Shown here one piece after another: positions 42,066-51,253 of a DNA stretch of 64,000 nucleotides. How positions within the stretch are numbered: the stretch's first letter is position 1; the number at the start of each line of letters is the position of its first letter. The DNA is from Chryseobacterium gleum. Its GTDB lineage: Bacteria > Bacteroidota > Bacteroidia > UBA10329. The notes beneath the pieces were generated by a model that saw only the letters and a program-made list of their open reading frames with translations, ran no database searches and had not been told where the DNA came from. The stretch covers positions 1 to 64,000 of the forward strand of contig CAMDOM010000004.1 of NCBI GenBank assembly GCA_945903645.1, written 5' to 3'. The position numbers and the translations under genes were made by a program.

Positions 42066-42839
42066 ATGCGTGCTGTGCTATCTTGCCTTCTATTTGTGCT
42101 TCTTGCGGGGCATGGTATAGCTCAAAAAAATGTGCTTACTGCTGGCATACAGTTTCAGCCCATTTTTCCAGTAGCGTTTCTCAATACTGCCGACCAAACC
42201 GTTACCAATAGCCAACAAACCGTGTCGGCTCTTGTGTCTCCCACCTTTAGCTATTCTGCTGGCATGGTGGTTCGTTGGGGATTTCACAAACGGTTATCCT
42301 TAGAAACAGGCTTGAGCTACGTGCAGCGCAACTACGACCTCACAATGGCAACAGATACCTTTTCGGGTAAGAGCGACTTTAGCATTGTAGGCTACGAGCA
42401 TCCTATAAAACTCCTGGTGTTTGTGCAGCTAAGCGAACGCTTTTTCATGAACGCTGCTGGTGGTTTTCAGCTCACTTTTTTTCCATCCGACATATTTACT
42501 TCCGACACCTACTTCAAGCATTCAGGTCTGCGCCTGGGCTTGGGCAATTTTTTGCATGGAGGTGCTATTACGAACTTGGGCTGTGAGTATCGCACCAAAA
42601 AAATTGGTTTTTTCTATTTAGGCGCCACCTACCATGTACCCTTTGGCGACATCTATCGCAGCAAGTTTCAATACATCAGCAATAACGAGCCTAGCGAAGC
42701 CATGCCCATTTGGCTTAACGGCAGCTACATGACCTTCGATATTCGTTATTTCTTCCACTCTATGCCTTTGGAGCGCAAGGATGGCAAGAAACGTAAATCA
42801 CGCAAGGATCGTCTAAATGATGCCGAAAGCGATGAGTAA
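42066..42839 (+). CDS. Outer-membrane beta-barrel protein
   Basis: A signal peptide (MRAVLSCLLFVLLAGHGIAQ) is followed by about 220 residues of alternating hydrophobic/polar strands with aromatic ends. Examples are SYSAGMVVRWGFHKRLSLET, GLSYVQRNYDLTMA, FFMNAAGGFQLTFF and GFFYLGATYHVPFG. The last strand (YMTFDIRYFFHSM) ends in an aromatic residue, but a basic tail of about 25 residues (RKDGKKRKSRKDRL...) follows. It resembles small PorT/OmpW-like eight- to ten-stranded barrels of Bacteroidota. The function is unknown. The basic tail after the barrel is unusual. Confidence 0.8.
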   Translation: MRAVLSCLLFVLLAGHGIAQKNVLTAGIQFQPIFPVAFLNTADQTVTNSQQTVSALVSPTFSYSAGMVVRWGFHKRLSLETGLSYVQRNYDLTMATDTFSGKSDFSIVGYEHPIKLLVFVQLSERFFMNAAGGFQLTFFPSDIFTSDTYFKHSGLRLGLGNFLHGGAITNLGCEYRTKKIGFFYLGATYHVPFGDIYRSKFQYISNNEPSEAMPIWLNGSYMTFDIRYFFHSMPLERKDGKKRKSRKDRLNDAESDE

Positions 42840-42909
42840 TTACTCTACATTGTTAACTCAAGGTTAGCATCTTATTGCATTTTTTTTAAAGTTTTCGCTT
42901 CTTATAGGT

Positions 42910-42917
42910 TATTTTTG
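42910..42917 (+). promoter_or_regulatory. -7 box of the 1487-residue T9SS gene (TATTTTTG)
   Basis: This is a perfect TAnnTTTG match 27 nt before ATG 42945. Confidence 0.55.
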
Positions 42918-42944
42918 ATGCCCATTTCATTTTATTCTTAGCTC

Positions 42945-45900
42945 ATGAAGAAAATAGTATTTATATCCATTCTTGGCATCAGCACATTATTTGCTCAAGG
43001 ACAAAACATCAATGTTCAAAATTTTGATGGTTGCTCATTACCTGCCAACTGGGCTGCAAATGCAGTTACTGGAACCAACACTTGGCAATTTGGTGCAGCC
43101 TCTAACTACGATGGAGGCAGTGTAGATGGCAGCTGCTATGCCTACTTAGATGATGATGCTTTGGGAAGTGGTGCAGCTGCACTTATTGCAGATTTGATAA
43201 CTCCAGTTATGGACTTATCTGTGTACAACAATGCTGAACTGCATTTCGACTACATATTTGAAGACCTTGGAGGCTCATCGCTTAGTGTTTCATTGTGGAA
43301 TGGTTCAAGTTGGGATGTTGTTTGGACAGAAACATCCGACCCAGGATGCCTTGGTTTTTATCCAGATTGCAATTCCCGCCAAGCAGTAATTCCAATTGCG
43401 GGATATTTAACCGCTGACTTTCAAGCCAAGATTACCTACAACGACAATGATGCCTGGGCTTGGTGGGCAGCTATAGACAATTTCTCTATTTATTTACCTC
43501 CTTCTGATGATGCCGAACTTGTAGGCATTGCTTCGCCTGTTACAGGATGCGGACTAGGCGCTTCGGAAAACGTATCATTTTACATTTACAATAACGGGCA
43601 AAATGAGATTACTACTCTTGACGCTAACTATATTTTTGATGGCGGAACGCCAGTAACGGAAGCTTTCGTTACTTCTATTATGCCAGGCGACACTGGACTT
43701 ATCACTTTCACAACCCAATTGGATGCAAGTGCGCTTGGCACTTTTACCCTTGATGGCTCAATTACTATGGCGGGAGACCTCGACCCGATAAACGATGAGA
43801 CCAATAGCTCCGTTACTAATATTCCTTTGCTTGGAGCCACGTTGCCCTATTTTCAAGACTTTGAAAGTGGCGATGGCGGCTGGATAGCTGGTGGAACACT
43901 AAGCACTTGGACATTGGGTGCTCCAGTTGGAACATTTATCGATGCTGCATTTTCCGGAACGAATGCTTGGGTTACAAACCTAGCTGGCACTTACAACGAC
44001 TTAGAGAACTCTTATGTAGAATCGCCTTGCATGGATTTCTCCTCACTGGTTGTGGACCCTTTGTTGCGGTTTAAGCAGATATTCAATACCGAAGAATGCT
44101 GCGATGAAGGTTGGGTGGACATTTCTTATGATGGCGGAACTACTTGGACACGTCTTGGTCTATCTGGTGAACCCGATAACTGGTACAACTACGAATTTGA
44201 TAATTACTGGAATGGCGACTCTGGCGACCCAAGAGTATGGCGCACCGCCACCCATTTGTTAGATGGTGCAGCTGGTGAATCATCTGTAAAGATTAGATTT
44301 TTCTTTAGTTCCGATGGGTCTGCGGTGTTTGAAGGTTTTGGCCTTGACGATATAGAGATATTTGAACAACCAGCAGTGAACGCTGGTGTTGTTGCCATCA
44401 TAAGCCCCGTAACAGGTTGCGGATTGGGCGTTACAAACGTAGTAGTAACCATCGAGAACTTTGGTTCTGAGGACATCACAGGTTTCGATGTATCGTATGA
44501 TGCTGGCGCTGGCGTTGTAGTAGAGCAGTTTACTGGCACTATTGGAGGTGGCCAAACTGCCGAATTTACGTTTACTGTGCCTGTAGACCTAACCGTACCA
44601 AGTACCTACAGCGTTTTGGCCTACACAGATGTGACCAACGATGGTGATTTATTGAATGATAGCCTTGAAGTATCCATTACGAATAGCCCTGTTGTGGCAG
44701 GTTTGCCTTATTTCGAAGACTTTGAAGCAGGTCAAGGGGGTTGGTATGGCGAAACAATAAGTGATGTAAACTCCTGGCAATTTGGTGAGCCAACAGGCAC
44801 ATTTATAGATGCTGCAAATTCCGGCATCAATGCTTGGGTTACTAACCTTAGCGGAACGTATACCGACAATGAGGATAATTATATTGTTTCTCCTTGCTTC
44901 GATTTTAGCTCTTTGGTTTTGGACCCAATTCTCAGCTTTGCTCATATATACAACACCGAAGAATGTTGCGATGAAGGTTGGGTAGACCTATCGCTGGACG
45001 GTGGATTGACATGGGAAAAAGTTGGTGCTTTTGCTGAGGGCGAAAACTGGTATGTGGATGAATTCAACAACTGGTGGAATGGTAATTCTGGTGTTGCTGG
45101 CCAATGGATTAATGCCACCCATCTTTTAGATGGTGCTGCAGGCGAGTCCTCGGTTCGCATTCGTTTCTTCTTTAGTTCCGATGGTTCTGTAGTGTATGAA
45201 GGCTTTGGCGTTGATGACATCAGCATTACGGAACAAGCCGCTATCAATGGAGCAACTGTAGCAGTAAATAGCCCTATATCGGGTTGCGGTCTTTCCGATT
45301 CGGAAATGGTGTCCGTAAAAGTTGCCAACGTAGGTTCTGACATTATCGACCCTGTTTCGGTAAGCTACCAAGTGAACGGAGGCGAAGTGTTTACGCAATC
45401 GTTTGCATTAACGCTCAACGCATTCGACACTATTGATGTGGCGTTTGATGATTTACTCGACCTTTCTGTTGCGGGAGATTATACGCTATCGGTTTGGTTT
45501 AACGTGGCTGGCGATGGCAATACCACCAACGACACCATCACTCTTTTGGTACAATCTGTTCCTACCATAACTGCTATTCCTTACGCACAAGATTTTGAAA
45601 ACGGAACTGGCGGTTGGTCGAGCTCTGGCGTTAATGGTGTTTGGGAATTGGGACAGCCCCAAAACGTGCTAATCAATACTGCATTTAGTGGTGAAAACGC
45701 ATGGTGTACCAACTTGACTACCCCGAACTATGTAGACCAGCAAGTGTCTTACTTAACATCTCCTTGTTTGGATTTCTCTTCCTTAACTGACGACCCAATC
45801 ATCTCCTTTGCTATTCAATACAATAGCGAATTGGGTTGGGATGGCACCGTGCTCGAAGTATCTACCGATGGTGGAACCACTTGGGATGTGCTTGGCAATG

Positions 45901-47408
45901 CTGGCGAAGGCATTAACTGGTACAATGACGAGTTTGACAACTGGTGGGCAGGCAATTCTAATGGTGATGCTACTTGGGCAGTTGCCGAGCATATTCTAGA
46001 AGGCGTGGCTGGCGAAGCTAGTGTGCGGGTACGTTACACTTTCACTACCGATTTTTCTGGAAGTTTCTACGAAGGATTTGCCATAGACGACATCAACATT
46101 TACCCACAGCCCCAATTTGACCTTGCTACCGTTTCGCTTCAAGGACCTACAGATGGCTGTTCATTAGGCACGCAACAAGTGACCTTCACATTCTGGAACA
46201 AAGGGCTGGCTGCACTAAGCAATTTTCCTGTTGGTTTCTCGGTTAATGGTGGTACGGTACAAACCGAAACTGTTTCTGTTTCTCTTGCTCAAGGCGATTC
46301 GCTTACGTATACCTTCAATGTGGAATATGCCGACCTAAGCACAACCGGAGCAAACACAATTGATGTGTTTACACTCTTGGCTACAGACGAATTTCCTGCA
46401 AACGATTCTTTGCTTGGCAGTGTAGTATTCAACTATGGCAGCAGCACACCACTTGCACAAGGCGTTGATGTGACTGAGCCCATATCGGCCAATTTAGTAG
46501 AGGGCACTTCCTCTACCATTTTCTTTTGTGGTTTGCCTGCGGGATTGAATGGAGGATGCTTCGGCATTAAAAGTGTGACCATTGGCTCTATTACGCATAG
46601 CTATGTGAGCGATTTGACACTTGCGCTTATCTCACCTGCTGGCGACACGGTACTGTTGAGTGCCAACAATGGTGGAACTGGCCAAAACATTGCTAATATT
46701 TCATTTGATGGTAATTCCACCAACGACATTACCCTGCAAACTGCGGGTATTGCACCAGGAAACTACGCGCCACAAGGCGGAAATGGTTTTAATGATTTCT
46801 ATGATGGACAAGACCCTAATGGAGGTTGGACGCTTTGGATTCAAGATGTGTTTTTTGGTGACGATGGCACGCTTGACAATTGGTCGTTAGAGTTTGAAGA
46901 CAACAGCCCAGTGGTTCAATTGCCTTACGCAGATACTGTAATCTGCCTAACACACGAGCTTGACCTAACTGTTCCTGGCACCTACGATTCGTATTTATGG
47001 AGCACTGGTCAAAACACACAAACAGCCACTCTGTTTGGTAATGTTCTTGGGTTGGGTGACCATGAGGTTTCTGTTACGGTAGATTACCAAGGATGTTCTG
47101 CGAGCAGTAATTCGTTTACGGTAACAGTTGATGCATGCGCTGGCATTGCAGAATTGGGCAACTTGAGCATTGATATGTATCCTAACCCTTCTAATGGTTT
47201 GCTCACCGTAGATGTGCAAGGAGAAACGAATGCATTGACGGTGCAAGTGCTAGATGTAAGTGGAAAACTGTTGCTTACTCAAGGCATCGGATCTGTAGAA
47301 TCCAGTGTGCGTAAAACCATCAATTTGGAAACGTTGGCTGCAGGAGTTTACTTCGTTAAGTTTAGTACACAGGATGCAACTATTACCCGTAAACTTGTAA
47401 TGCAATAG
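42945..47408 (+). CDS. Modular secreted protein with jelly-roll/CARDB repeats, P-domain and T9SS domain
   Basis: A signal peptide (MKKIVFISILGISTLFAQGQ) is followed by a 1487-residue modular protein. Four MAM/choice-of-anchor-J-like jelly rolls alternate with CARDB/Ig-like modules that begin C-G-L-G (VTGCGLGASENVSFYI, VTGCGLGVTNVVVTIE, ISGCGLSDSEMVSVKV). Repeats two and three are closely similar, sharing FNTEECCDEGWVD or YNTEECCDEGWVD. Then comes a proprotein-convertase P-domain (about residues 1165-1320, LTLALISPAGDTVLLSANNG ... WTLWIQDVFFGDDGTLDNWS), an Ig-like module and a type A T9SS domain (MYPNPSNGLLTVDV...AGVYFVKFSTQD). No protease catalytic domain accompanies the P-domain. It is likely an adhesive or structural surface protein. 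A strong terminator follows. Confidence 0.9.
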   Translation: MKKIVFISILGISTLFAQGQNINVQNFDGCSLPANWAANAVTGTNTWQFGAASNYDGGSVDGSCYAYLDDDALGSGAAALIADLITPVMDLSVYNNAELHFDYIFEDLGGSSLSVSLWNGSSWDVVWTETSDPGCLGFYPDCNSRQAVIPIAGYLTADFQAKITYNDNDAWAWWAAIDNFSIYLPPSDDAELVGIASPVTGCGLGASENVSFYIYNNGQNEITTLDANYIFDGGTPVTEAFVTSIMPGDTGLITFTTQLDASALGTFTLDGSITMAGDLDPINDETNSSVTNIPLLGATLPYFQDFESGDGGWIAGGTLSTWTLGAPVGTFIDAAFSGTNAWVTNLAGTYNDLENSYVESPCMDFSSLVVDPLLRFKQIFNTEECCDEGWVDISYDGGTTWTRLGLSGEPDNWYNYEFDNYWNGDSGDPRVWRTATHLLDGAAGESSVKIRFFFSSDGSAVFEGFGLDDIEIFEQPAVNAGVVAIISPVTGCGLGVTNVVVTIENFGSEDITGFDVSYDAGAGVVVEQFTGTIGGGQTAEFTFTVPVDLTVPSTYSVLAYTDVTNDGDLLNDSLEVSITNSPVVAGLPYFEDFEAGQGGWYGETISDVNSWQFGEPTGTFIDAANSGINAWVTNLSGTYTDNEDNYIVSPCFDFSSLVLDPILSFAHIYNTEECCDEGWVDLSLDGGLTWEKVGAFAEGENWYVDEFNNWWNGNSGVAGQWINATHLLDGAAGESSVRIRFFFSSDGSVVYEGFGVDDISITEQAAINGATVAVNSPISGCGLSDSEMVSVKVANVGSDIIDPVSVSYQVNGGEVFTQSFALTLNAFDTIDVAFDDLLDLSVAGDYTLSVWFNVAGDGNTTNDTITLLVQSVPTITAIPYAQDFENGTGGWSSSGVNGVWELGQPQNVLINTAFSGENAWCTNLTTPNYVDQQVSYLTSPCLDFSSLTDDPIISFAIQYNSELGWDGTVLEVSTDGGTTWDVLGNAGEGINWYNDEFDNWWAGNSNGDATWAVAEHILEGVAGEASVRVRYTFTTDFSGSFYEGFAIDDINIYPQPQFDLATVSLQGPTDGCSLGTQQVTFTFWNKGLAALSNFPVGFSVNGGTVQTETVSVSLAQGDSLTYTFNVEYADLSTTGANTIDVFTLLATDEFPANDSLLGSVVFNYGSSTPLAQGVDVTEPISANLVEGTSSTIFFCGLPAGLNGGCFGIKSVTIGSITHSYVSDLTLALISPAGDTVLLSANNGGTGQNIANISFDGNSTNDITLQTAGIAPGNYAPQGGNGFNDFYDGQDPNGGWTLWIQDVFFGDDGTLDNWSLEFEDNSPVVQLPYADTVICLTHELDLTVPGTYDSYLWSTGQNTQTATLFGNVLGLGDHEVSVTVDYQGCSASSNSFTVTVDACAGIAELGNLSIDMYPNPSNGLLTVDVQGETNALTVQVLDVSGKLLLTQGIGSVESSVRKTINLETLAAGVYFVKFSTQDATITRKLVMQ

Positions 47409-47428
47409 GGTTTAACCAATTCGAATTT

Positions 47429-47462
47429 AAAAAGGCGGAGCACCACTAGCTCCGCCTTTTTT
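47429..47462 (+). terminator. Strong terminator after the 1487-residue gene
   Basis: AAAAAGGCGGAGC (47429-47441) pairs perfectly over 13 bp with GCTCCGCCTTTTT (47449-47461) around a 7-nt loop. The A and T tails mean it could work in both directions. Confidence 0.95.
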
Positions 47463-47491
47463 ATGCCCTGAAGTCCAACAGCCGTATCTCC

Positions 47492-47499
47492 TATCTTCG
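47492..47499 (+). promoter_or_regulatory. -7 box of the thioredoxin-family gene at 47522 (TATCTTCG)
   Basis: This is a one-mismatch TAnnTTTG match 22 nt before ATG 47522, just after the terminator. Confidence 0.5.
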
Positions 47500-47521
47500 T
47501 ACCGAAACATAGTAATTGCAC

Positions 47522-48100
47522 ATGGCACGTACCCCCACCTACCCTATTCCACTCGGTTTTACTGCTCCCAATTTTGAATTGTTTGAACCCGCCTCTGGCA
47601 AACTCCGCAACCTTGGTGCGTTGAAAGGCGATAACGCCACAGTGCTGCTATTCATTTGCAACCATTGCCCATTTGTAGTTCATATGCAAGATGAGCTTGT
47701 GCGTATGGCTCACGATTTTATGCCGCTTGGCGTTGGATTTATAGCCATATCGAGCAACGATGCAGAACATTATCCGCAAGATGGCCCACACGAAATGGCG
47801 GCACATGCCCTGCTCCATCACTACCCTTTCCCATATTTATATGACGAAACGCAGGAGGTTGCAAAAGCATATTATGCCGCTTGCACTCCGGATATAAGTG
47901 TGTTTGATGCCCAGATGCGGTGCGTTTATCGTGGGCAATTAGATGCATCGCGACCGGGAAACACCATACCCATAAACGGAGAGGATGTTCGGCTTGTGTT
48001 AAATTGCATGCTAAACAAAACAGCTACACCCGAGATACAGACACCCAGCATTGGCTGCAACATCAAATGGAAGCCTGGCAATGAACCAGACTACTACTGA
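47522..48100 (+). CDS. Thioredoxin/AhpC-family protein with CNHCPF motif
   Basis: A cytoplasmic 192-residue thioredoxin-fold protein of the AhpC/TSA kind. It opens TYPIPLGFTAPNFELFEPAS. The redox motif is FICNHCPFVVHMQDEL (CxxCPF, about residues 47-52), followed by IAISSNDAEHYPQDGP and a peroxiredoxin-like YDETQEVAKAYYAACTPDI. The C-terminus has GCNIKWKPGNEPDYY. Proteins of this group are widespread and often annotated only as thioredoxin family; a thiol-peroxidase role is possible. ATG 47522 is preferred over the TTG six bases earlier. It converges with the reverse genes that end at 48114. Confidence 0.85.
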   Translation: MARTPTYPIPLGFTAPNFELFEPASGKLRNLGALKGDNATVLLFICNHCPFVVHMQDELVRMAHDFMPLGVGFIAISSNDAEHYPQDGPHEMAAHALLHHYPFPYLYDETQEVAKAYYAACTPDISVFDAQMRCVYRGQLDASRPGNTIPINGEDVRLVLNCMLNKTATPEIQTPSIGCNIKWKPGNEPDYY

Positions 48101-48113
48101 TTAAACCCAAGCC

Positions 48114-48599
48114 TTACTTAGGCCGCACCGCTACAGATGCAACTATCGCACTAATAAATCCTGTGAACAAGGTAGCGATGGTGCCAATGAGCACTTGTGT
48201 AGCTGGCGAATATATGCGTTGGGCAGAAAGTAGTCTACTGGCTTGCTCCTCTGCTGTTAATCCGGAATCCTTTAAAAGCTGCTGTATCACCACAAGGCGG
48301 TCGTGTATAAGGTACTCACCCGATGTGTTGAAGAGAATAGCTGTGGTTATAGCCATACATAATACGAAAATGGCTACTGCCTTAAGCGACACTTTTACCC
48401 GCGAGGGCATATCTATGGGCAATTGCTTCTGCTTGAATAGCAGAATAAGATAAATGGGCACCAACGAAAGTACGGTGATAGTGTTGGCAAATATGGTTTG
48501 GCTAGCCACAGCAGCTAGCTCAACACGCGTGGCAAAAATGTAAACGTTAACTGCTACTGCCAATGCAATAGCGCTCAATACCGCGTAAATGGGTTTCAC
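48114..48599 (-). CDS. Four-helix membrane protein, DUF4199-like
   Basis: A 161-residue membrane protein with about four hydrophobic helices: AVLSAIALAVAVNVYIFATR, TITVLSLVPIYLILLFKQ, AVAIFVLCMAITTAILFN and LIGTIATLFTGFISAIVA. Between helices three and four lies a soluble amphipathic stretch (VVIQQLLKDSGLTAEEQASR). The plan fits DUF4199-type proteins of Bacteroidota, but I hold this loosely. It starts 9 nt after the stop of the next gene on the same strand, so the two are probably co-transcribed. Confidence 0.65.
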   Translation of the reverse strand: MKPIYAVLSAIALAVAVNVYIFATRVELAAVASQTIFANTITVLSLVPIYLILLFKQKQLPIDMPSRVKVSLKAVAIFVLCMAITTAILFNTSGEYLIHDRLVVIQQLLKDSGLTAEEQASRLLSAQRIYSPATQVLIGTIATLFTGFISAIVASVAVRPK

Positions 48600-48608
48600 T
48601 CGCTGGTA

Positions 48609-49121
48609 TTAGGCATTCGCCAATTTAGGAAATCGGCTTGTCGCCAAGGCATAAACACCAAAGAAAGCGGTGGTAAAAAATAAATCACCCATCAATGAGT
48701 TGCGGTAAAACGGCAAACCAGCAGTGTAGCTATCCAATAATCCGCCTAAGCCAGGAGCATAAAAACCACCCGACATCCAAACCGCAGCATTGGTAATCAA
48801 GAAAAACACAACGGAACCAATCAAAGCTCCAACAAGTCCATTAACGAAACTAAATCGTTGGCGAACGAACTGACCAATTCCAACTACCAGAACTAGGCTT
48901 AGATATACTGCCCACATAGTATCGTGAAAGCCGAGAATTAAATCGGAAAGCAACATTATAGCCAATGGTGCAGCAAAGGCCATCAATCTATTGGAAAACA
49001 TAGCACCTGCAAACAACGCAATGGCGGCCACGGGAGAAAAGTTAAAAGGCAGGATTCCTGAAACACGCAAACCAGCTGCAATGAGAATAATGGTCAGAAT
49101 GAATATGTTCTTCGAGTTCAT
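48609..49121 (-). CDS. Membrane protein, DUF6580-like putative transporter
   Basis: ATG 49121 gives a 170-residue membrane protein (MNSKNIFILTIILIAAGLRV) with about five helices. Codons further upstream overlap the 3' end of the next gene and are not used. ILPFNFSPVAAIALFAGAMF, LLSDLILGFHDTMWAVYLSL and AGLPFYRNSLMGDLFFTTAF fit the DUF6580 group, thought to be related to ECF-type substrate-binding subunits. The substrate is unknown. It lies 55 nt after the thioredoxin-like gene and 9 nt before the DUF4199-like gene. Confidence 0.75.
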   Translation of the reverse strand: MNSKNIFILTIILIAAGLRVSGILPFNFSPVAAIALFAGAMFSNRLMAFAAPLAIMLLSDLILGFHDTMWAVYLSLVLVVGIGQFVRQRFSFVNGLVGALIGSVVFFLITNAAVWMSGGFYAPGLGGLLDSYTAGLPFYRNSLMGDLFFTTAFFGVYALATSRFPKLANA

Positions 49122-49176
49122 GCTATGCTTCCTTATTACTTTAATGTTTAATGCTGGCAAATATACAACCACAGCC

Positions 49177-50625
49177 TTATGGGAACATCTTTTTATACCT
49201 GCGAATAAAGCTTTCCAAATCTTCGGCACCTAAACGTTTTGCAATAATCTTCTTGTTCTTATCTAGGAGATAAATTACAGGTGTGCTGTAAATGTCATAC
49301 AAGTATTTGTAGGCTGTTTTTTGCTCTGGATCGCTAAGGTTTAGCCAATTCAAGTTTTTCTCTTTAATAAAATCAATCCATTCCTGTTTTTTATCGGCTA
49401 CGTGTGTGCTCACCGCAAAAATTCCAATACCCAATTCATCTTTGAATTTGTCGTAGAACTCTTTTACTACAGGCGTTACCTTTTTGCAATGTCCACACTC
49501 AGGATCCCAGAAATAGGCGATTGTAAAATCGGCTTTTACCTTGTGTAATTCGTGCCACATTCCATCGGGGTCTTGCATGCGCAGGTTAGGAGCCACTTTT
49601 CCCATAAGCGACCAATCGAGCTTTTGAGCACGCTCACTTATCTTTGCTACAGTGGTGGAATCTGCCCAATAGGCTTGGCCAGTCATGTAATAGGTTTTGG
49701 CCATGTGAACAAACACCGCGTCCATTCCCATCTGTTTTGATGTTTCGAAATGTTGAGTTACCCAATACACTACATATTTAAACAAATCGTTGTTTGCCCG
49801 CGCTTTTTCAATAAGGATATCCGCTTCCTTGTTAATGCTGTCAGGAATTTGATAAATAGTTTTGGTCATAAATTGCTCCAGCTTCCCGTGAAACACAGGA
49901 GTGCGAATCAACCTTCCATCCGAAAAATCGATGTTGTCCCAATAGTGTTGTTTGAAATAACGGTATTGAAACGTGCTATCCACTTTGCCATTTTCTAGCA
50001 GTGGCGCATCGGGTATTTCCACATCTTTAGAGGCGTAGAACACCTTAGTCATGAAGGCATTGGGAAACTTCGTCATAAAACTCAGTTTATATTCTTTAAC
50101 ATCGGCATCAACAGCACCAAGCTTTTCCTTTAAAACTTTGAATTCCGCAGTTTCTGTATATCCAACGCTGTCGGATTTTTGCAACTCTTGGATGGCATCA
50201 GTCCACGGTTTTGTTACAGTTTTCTTATCACCAATATATTTCAGGTATTCGTAGAATTCTTTGTTCTCATTACTGCCGGTAACCTTCATTCCAGCAATAG
50301 GATTGTTGAATTCGGTTTCCATTTTAAAATGCTGCTGGTCGTCAATTACCACTTCGAAGTATTTATTGTCTGGCGGCATCACTACTATGTAAATGCCTTG
50401 TTCGAGTGAAGCAACTCCTTTAAACAGGAATTTACCTGACACATCAACGCGGGTTGAATCTTTAATGTACTGCTTATTGCCATAATAATAGGCTAAAATC
50501 ACCTTGCCTTGTTGACAACCATCAACCTTAAAATCGAGCTGATAGCCTGGTTTAACCGTTGCCTTTTGTGCAAAAGCAGTTTGGACCAACAGCACCATCA
50601 TTAGGGAACTAATTATTCTTCTCAT
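49177..50625 (-). CDS. Exported TlpA-like thiol-disulfide protein (DUF4369/DUF5106 type) with CGHC
   Basis: A signal peptide (MRRIISSLMMVLLVQTAFAQ) is followed by a DUF4369-like beta domain (about residues 25-130, GKVILAYYYGNKQYIKDSTR) and a helical DUF5106-like middle. The C-terminal thioredoxin domain starts near residue 340 (GKVAPNLRMQDPDGMWHELH). The active site is IAYFWDPECGHCKKVTPVVK and the cis-proline loop is IYSTPVIYLLDKNKKII. It should work in the periplasm. Together with 5692-7065 (CPHC) it gives two exported thiol proteins with similar plan and different dipeptides. No cytochrome c maturation genes are present. Confidence 0.87.
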   Translation of the reverse strand: MRRIISSLMMVLLVQTAFAQKATVKPGYQLDFKVDGCQQGKVILAYYYGNKQYIKDSTRVDVSGKFLFKGVASLEQGIYIVVMPPDNKYFEVVIDDQQHFKMETEFNNPIAGMKVTGSNENKEFYEYLKYIGDKKTVTKPWTDAIQELQKSDSVGYTETAEFKVLKEKLGAVDADVKEYKLSFMTKFPNAFMTKVFYASKDVEIPDAPLLENGKVDSTFQYRYFKQHYWDNIDFSDGRLIRTPVFHGKLEQFMTKTIYQIPDSINKEADILIEKARANNDLFKYVVYWVTQHFETSKQMGMDAVFVHMAKTYYMTGQAYWADSTTVAKISERAQKLDWSLMGKVAPNLRMQDPDGMWHELHKVKADFTIAYFWDPECGHCKKVTPVVKEFYDKFKDELGIGIFAVSTHVADKKQEWIDFIKEKNLNWLNLSDPEQKTAYKYLYDIYSTPVIYLLDKNKKIIAKRLGAEDLESFIRRYKKMFP

Positions 50626-50818
50626 TTGTGGATTTTGTTTACGCTAAGCAAGTGCGAAATTAGTAATTCGAATCTAGGGACAAAGTGCATTTATATCCAC
50701 ATGAAACGCTCATAGGCATTGAAGTTGCTCCCTAGAAATGTCAATAAATGTTAACGCGAATTTCTCGAAGAGAAAGGAATACTAGGCACATCAAATTGCA
50801 TGAAACGCAATCATTAAC

Positions 50819-51226
50819 TCAATTGTCAGAGCTAGGTTTTCCTTCTTGAAATCGTCTTCTCACCTCCCCAGCAATCGGAATTTTATTTCCATCCTCATCG
50901 ATGCGAACAAATACTATTTGAGTTGAGCAAACCACTACCTCTTCTTCGGTATAAACATTGTATCGTCTGGCCTGCATGCTCAAGGCTATGGAAGTGGTTC
51001 CCATAGAAATAGCTTCACCATAAATATTGATTATATAACCCACCTTCACTGGTTTTTCGAACAGAATCTCGGTCATCTTTCTGGTCACCATATTAGGCGT
51101 TTTGCAAATGCGGTTGGCCATAGCCACCGCTGCTTCATCCATCCAAGACAACATGAATCCCCCAAAAAGATTACCGTGCACACCAAGATCTTTGGTCATG
51201 CATACTTTGGTCATTAGTAATTCCAA
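50819..51226 (-). CDS. Acyl-CoA thioesterase, hotdog fold
   Basis: A 135-residue single hotdog domain of the YciA/BACH type. It shows the usual MTKDLGVHGNLFGGFMLSWM with a catalytic Asp-Glu pair (WMDEAAVAMAN). NMVTRKMTEILFEKPVKVGY and TQIVFVRIDEDGNKIPI follow. It should hydrolyse cytoplasmic acyl-CoA. The start is a choice between TTG 51226 and ATG 51214. The TTG is kept because a stop lies just upstream and family members usually have these extra residues (ELLMTKVCM). Confidence 0.87.
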   Translation of the reverse strand: MELLMTKVCMTKDLGVHGNLFGGFMLSWMDEAAVAMANRICKTPNMVTRKMTEILFEKPVKVGYIINIYGEAISMGTTSIALSMQARRYNVYTEEEVVVCSTQIVFVRIDEDGNKIPIAGEVRRRFQEGKPSSDN

Positions 51227-51253
51227 TGTGACTGCTGTAAGTTATTGTTTCTA

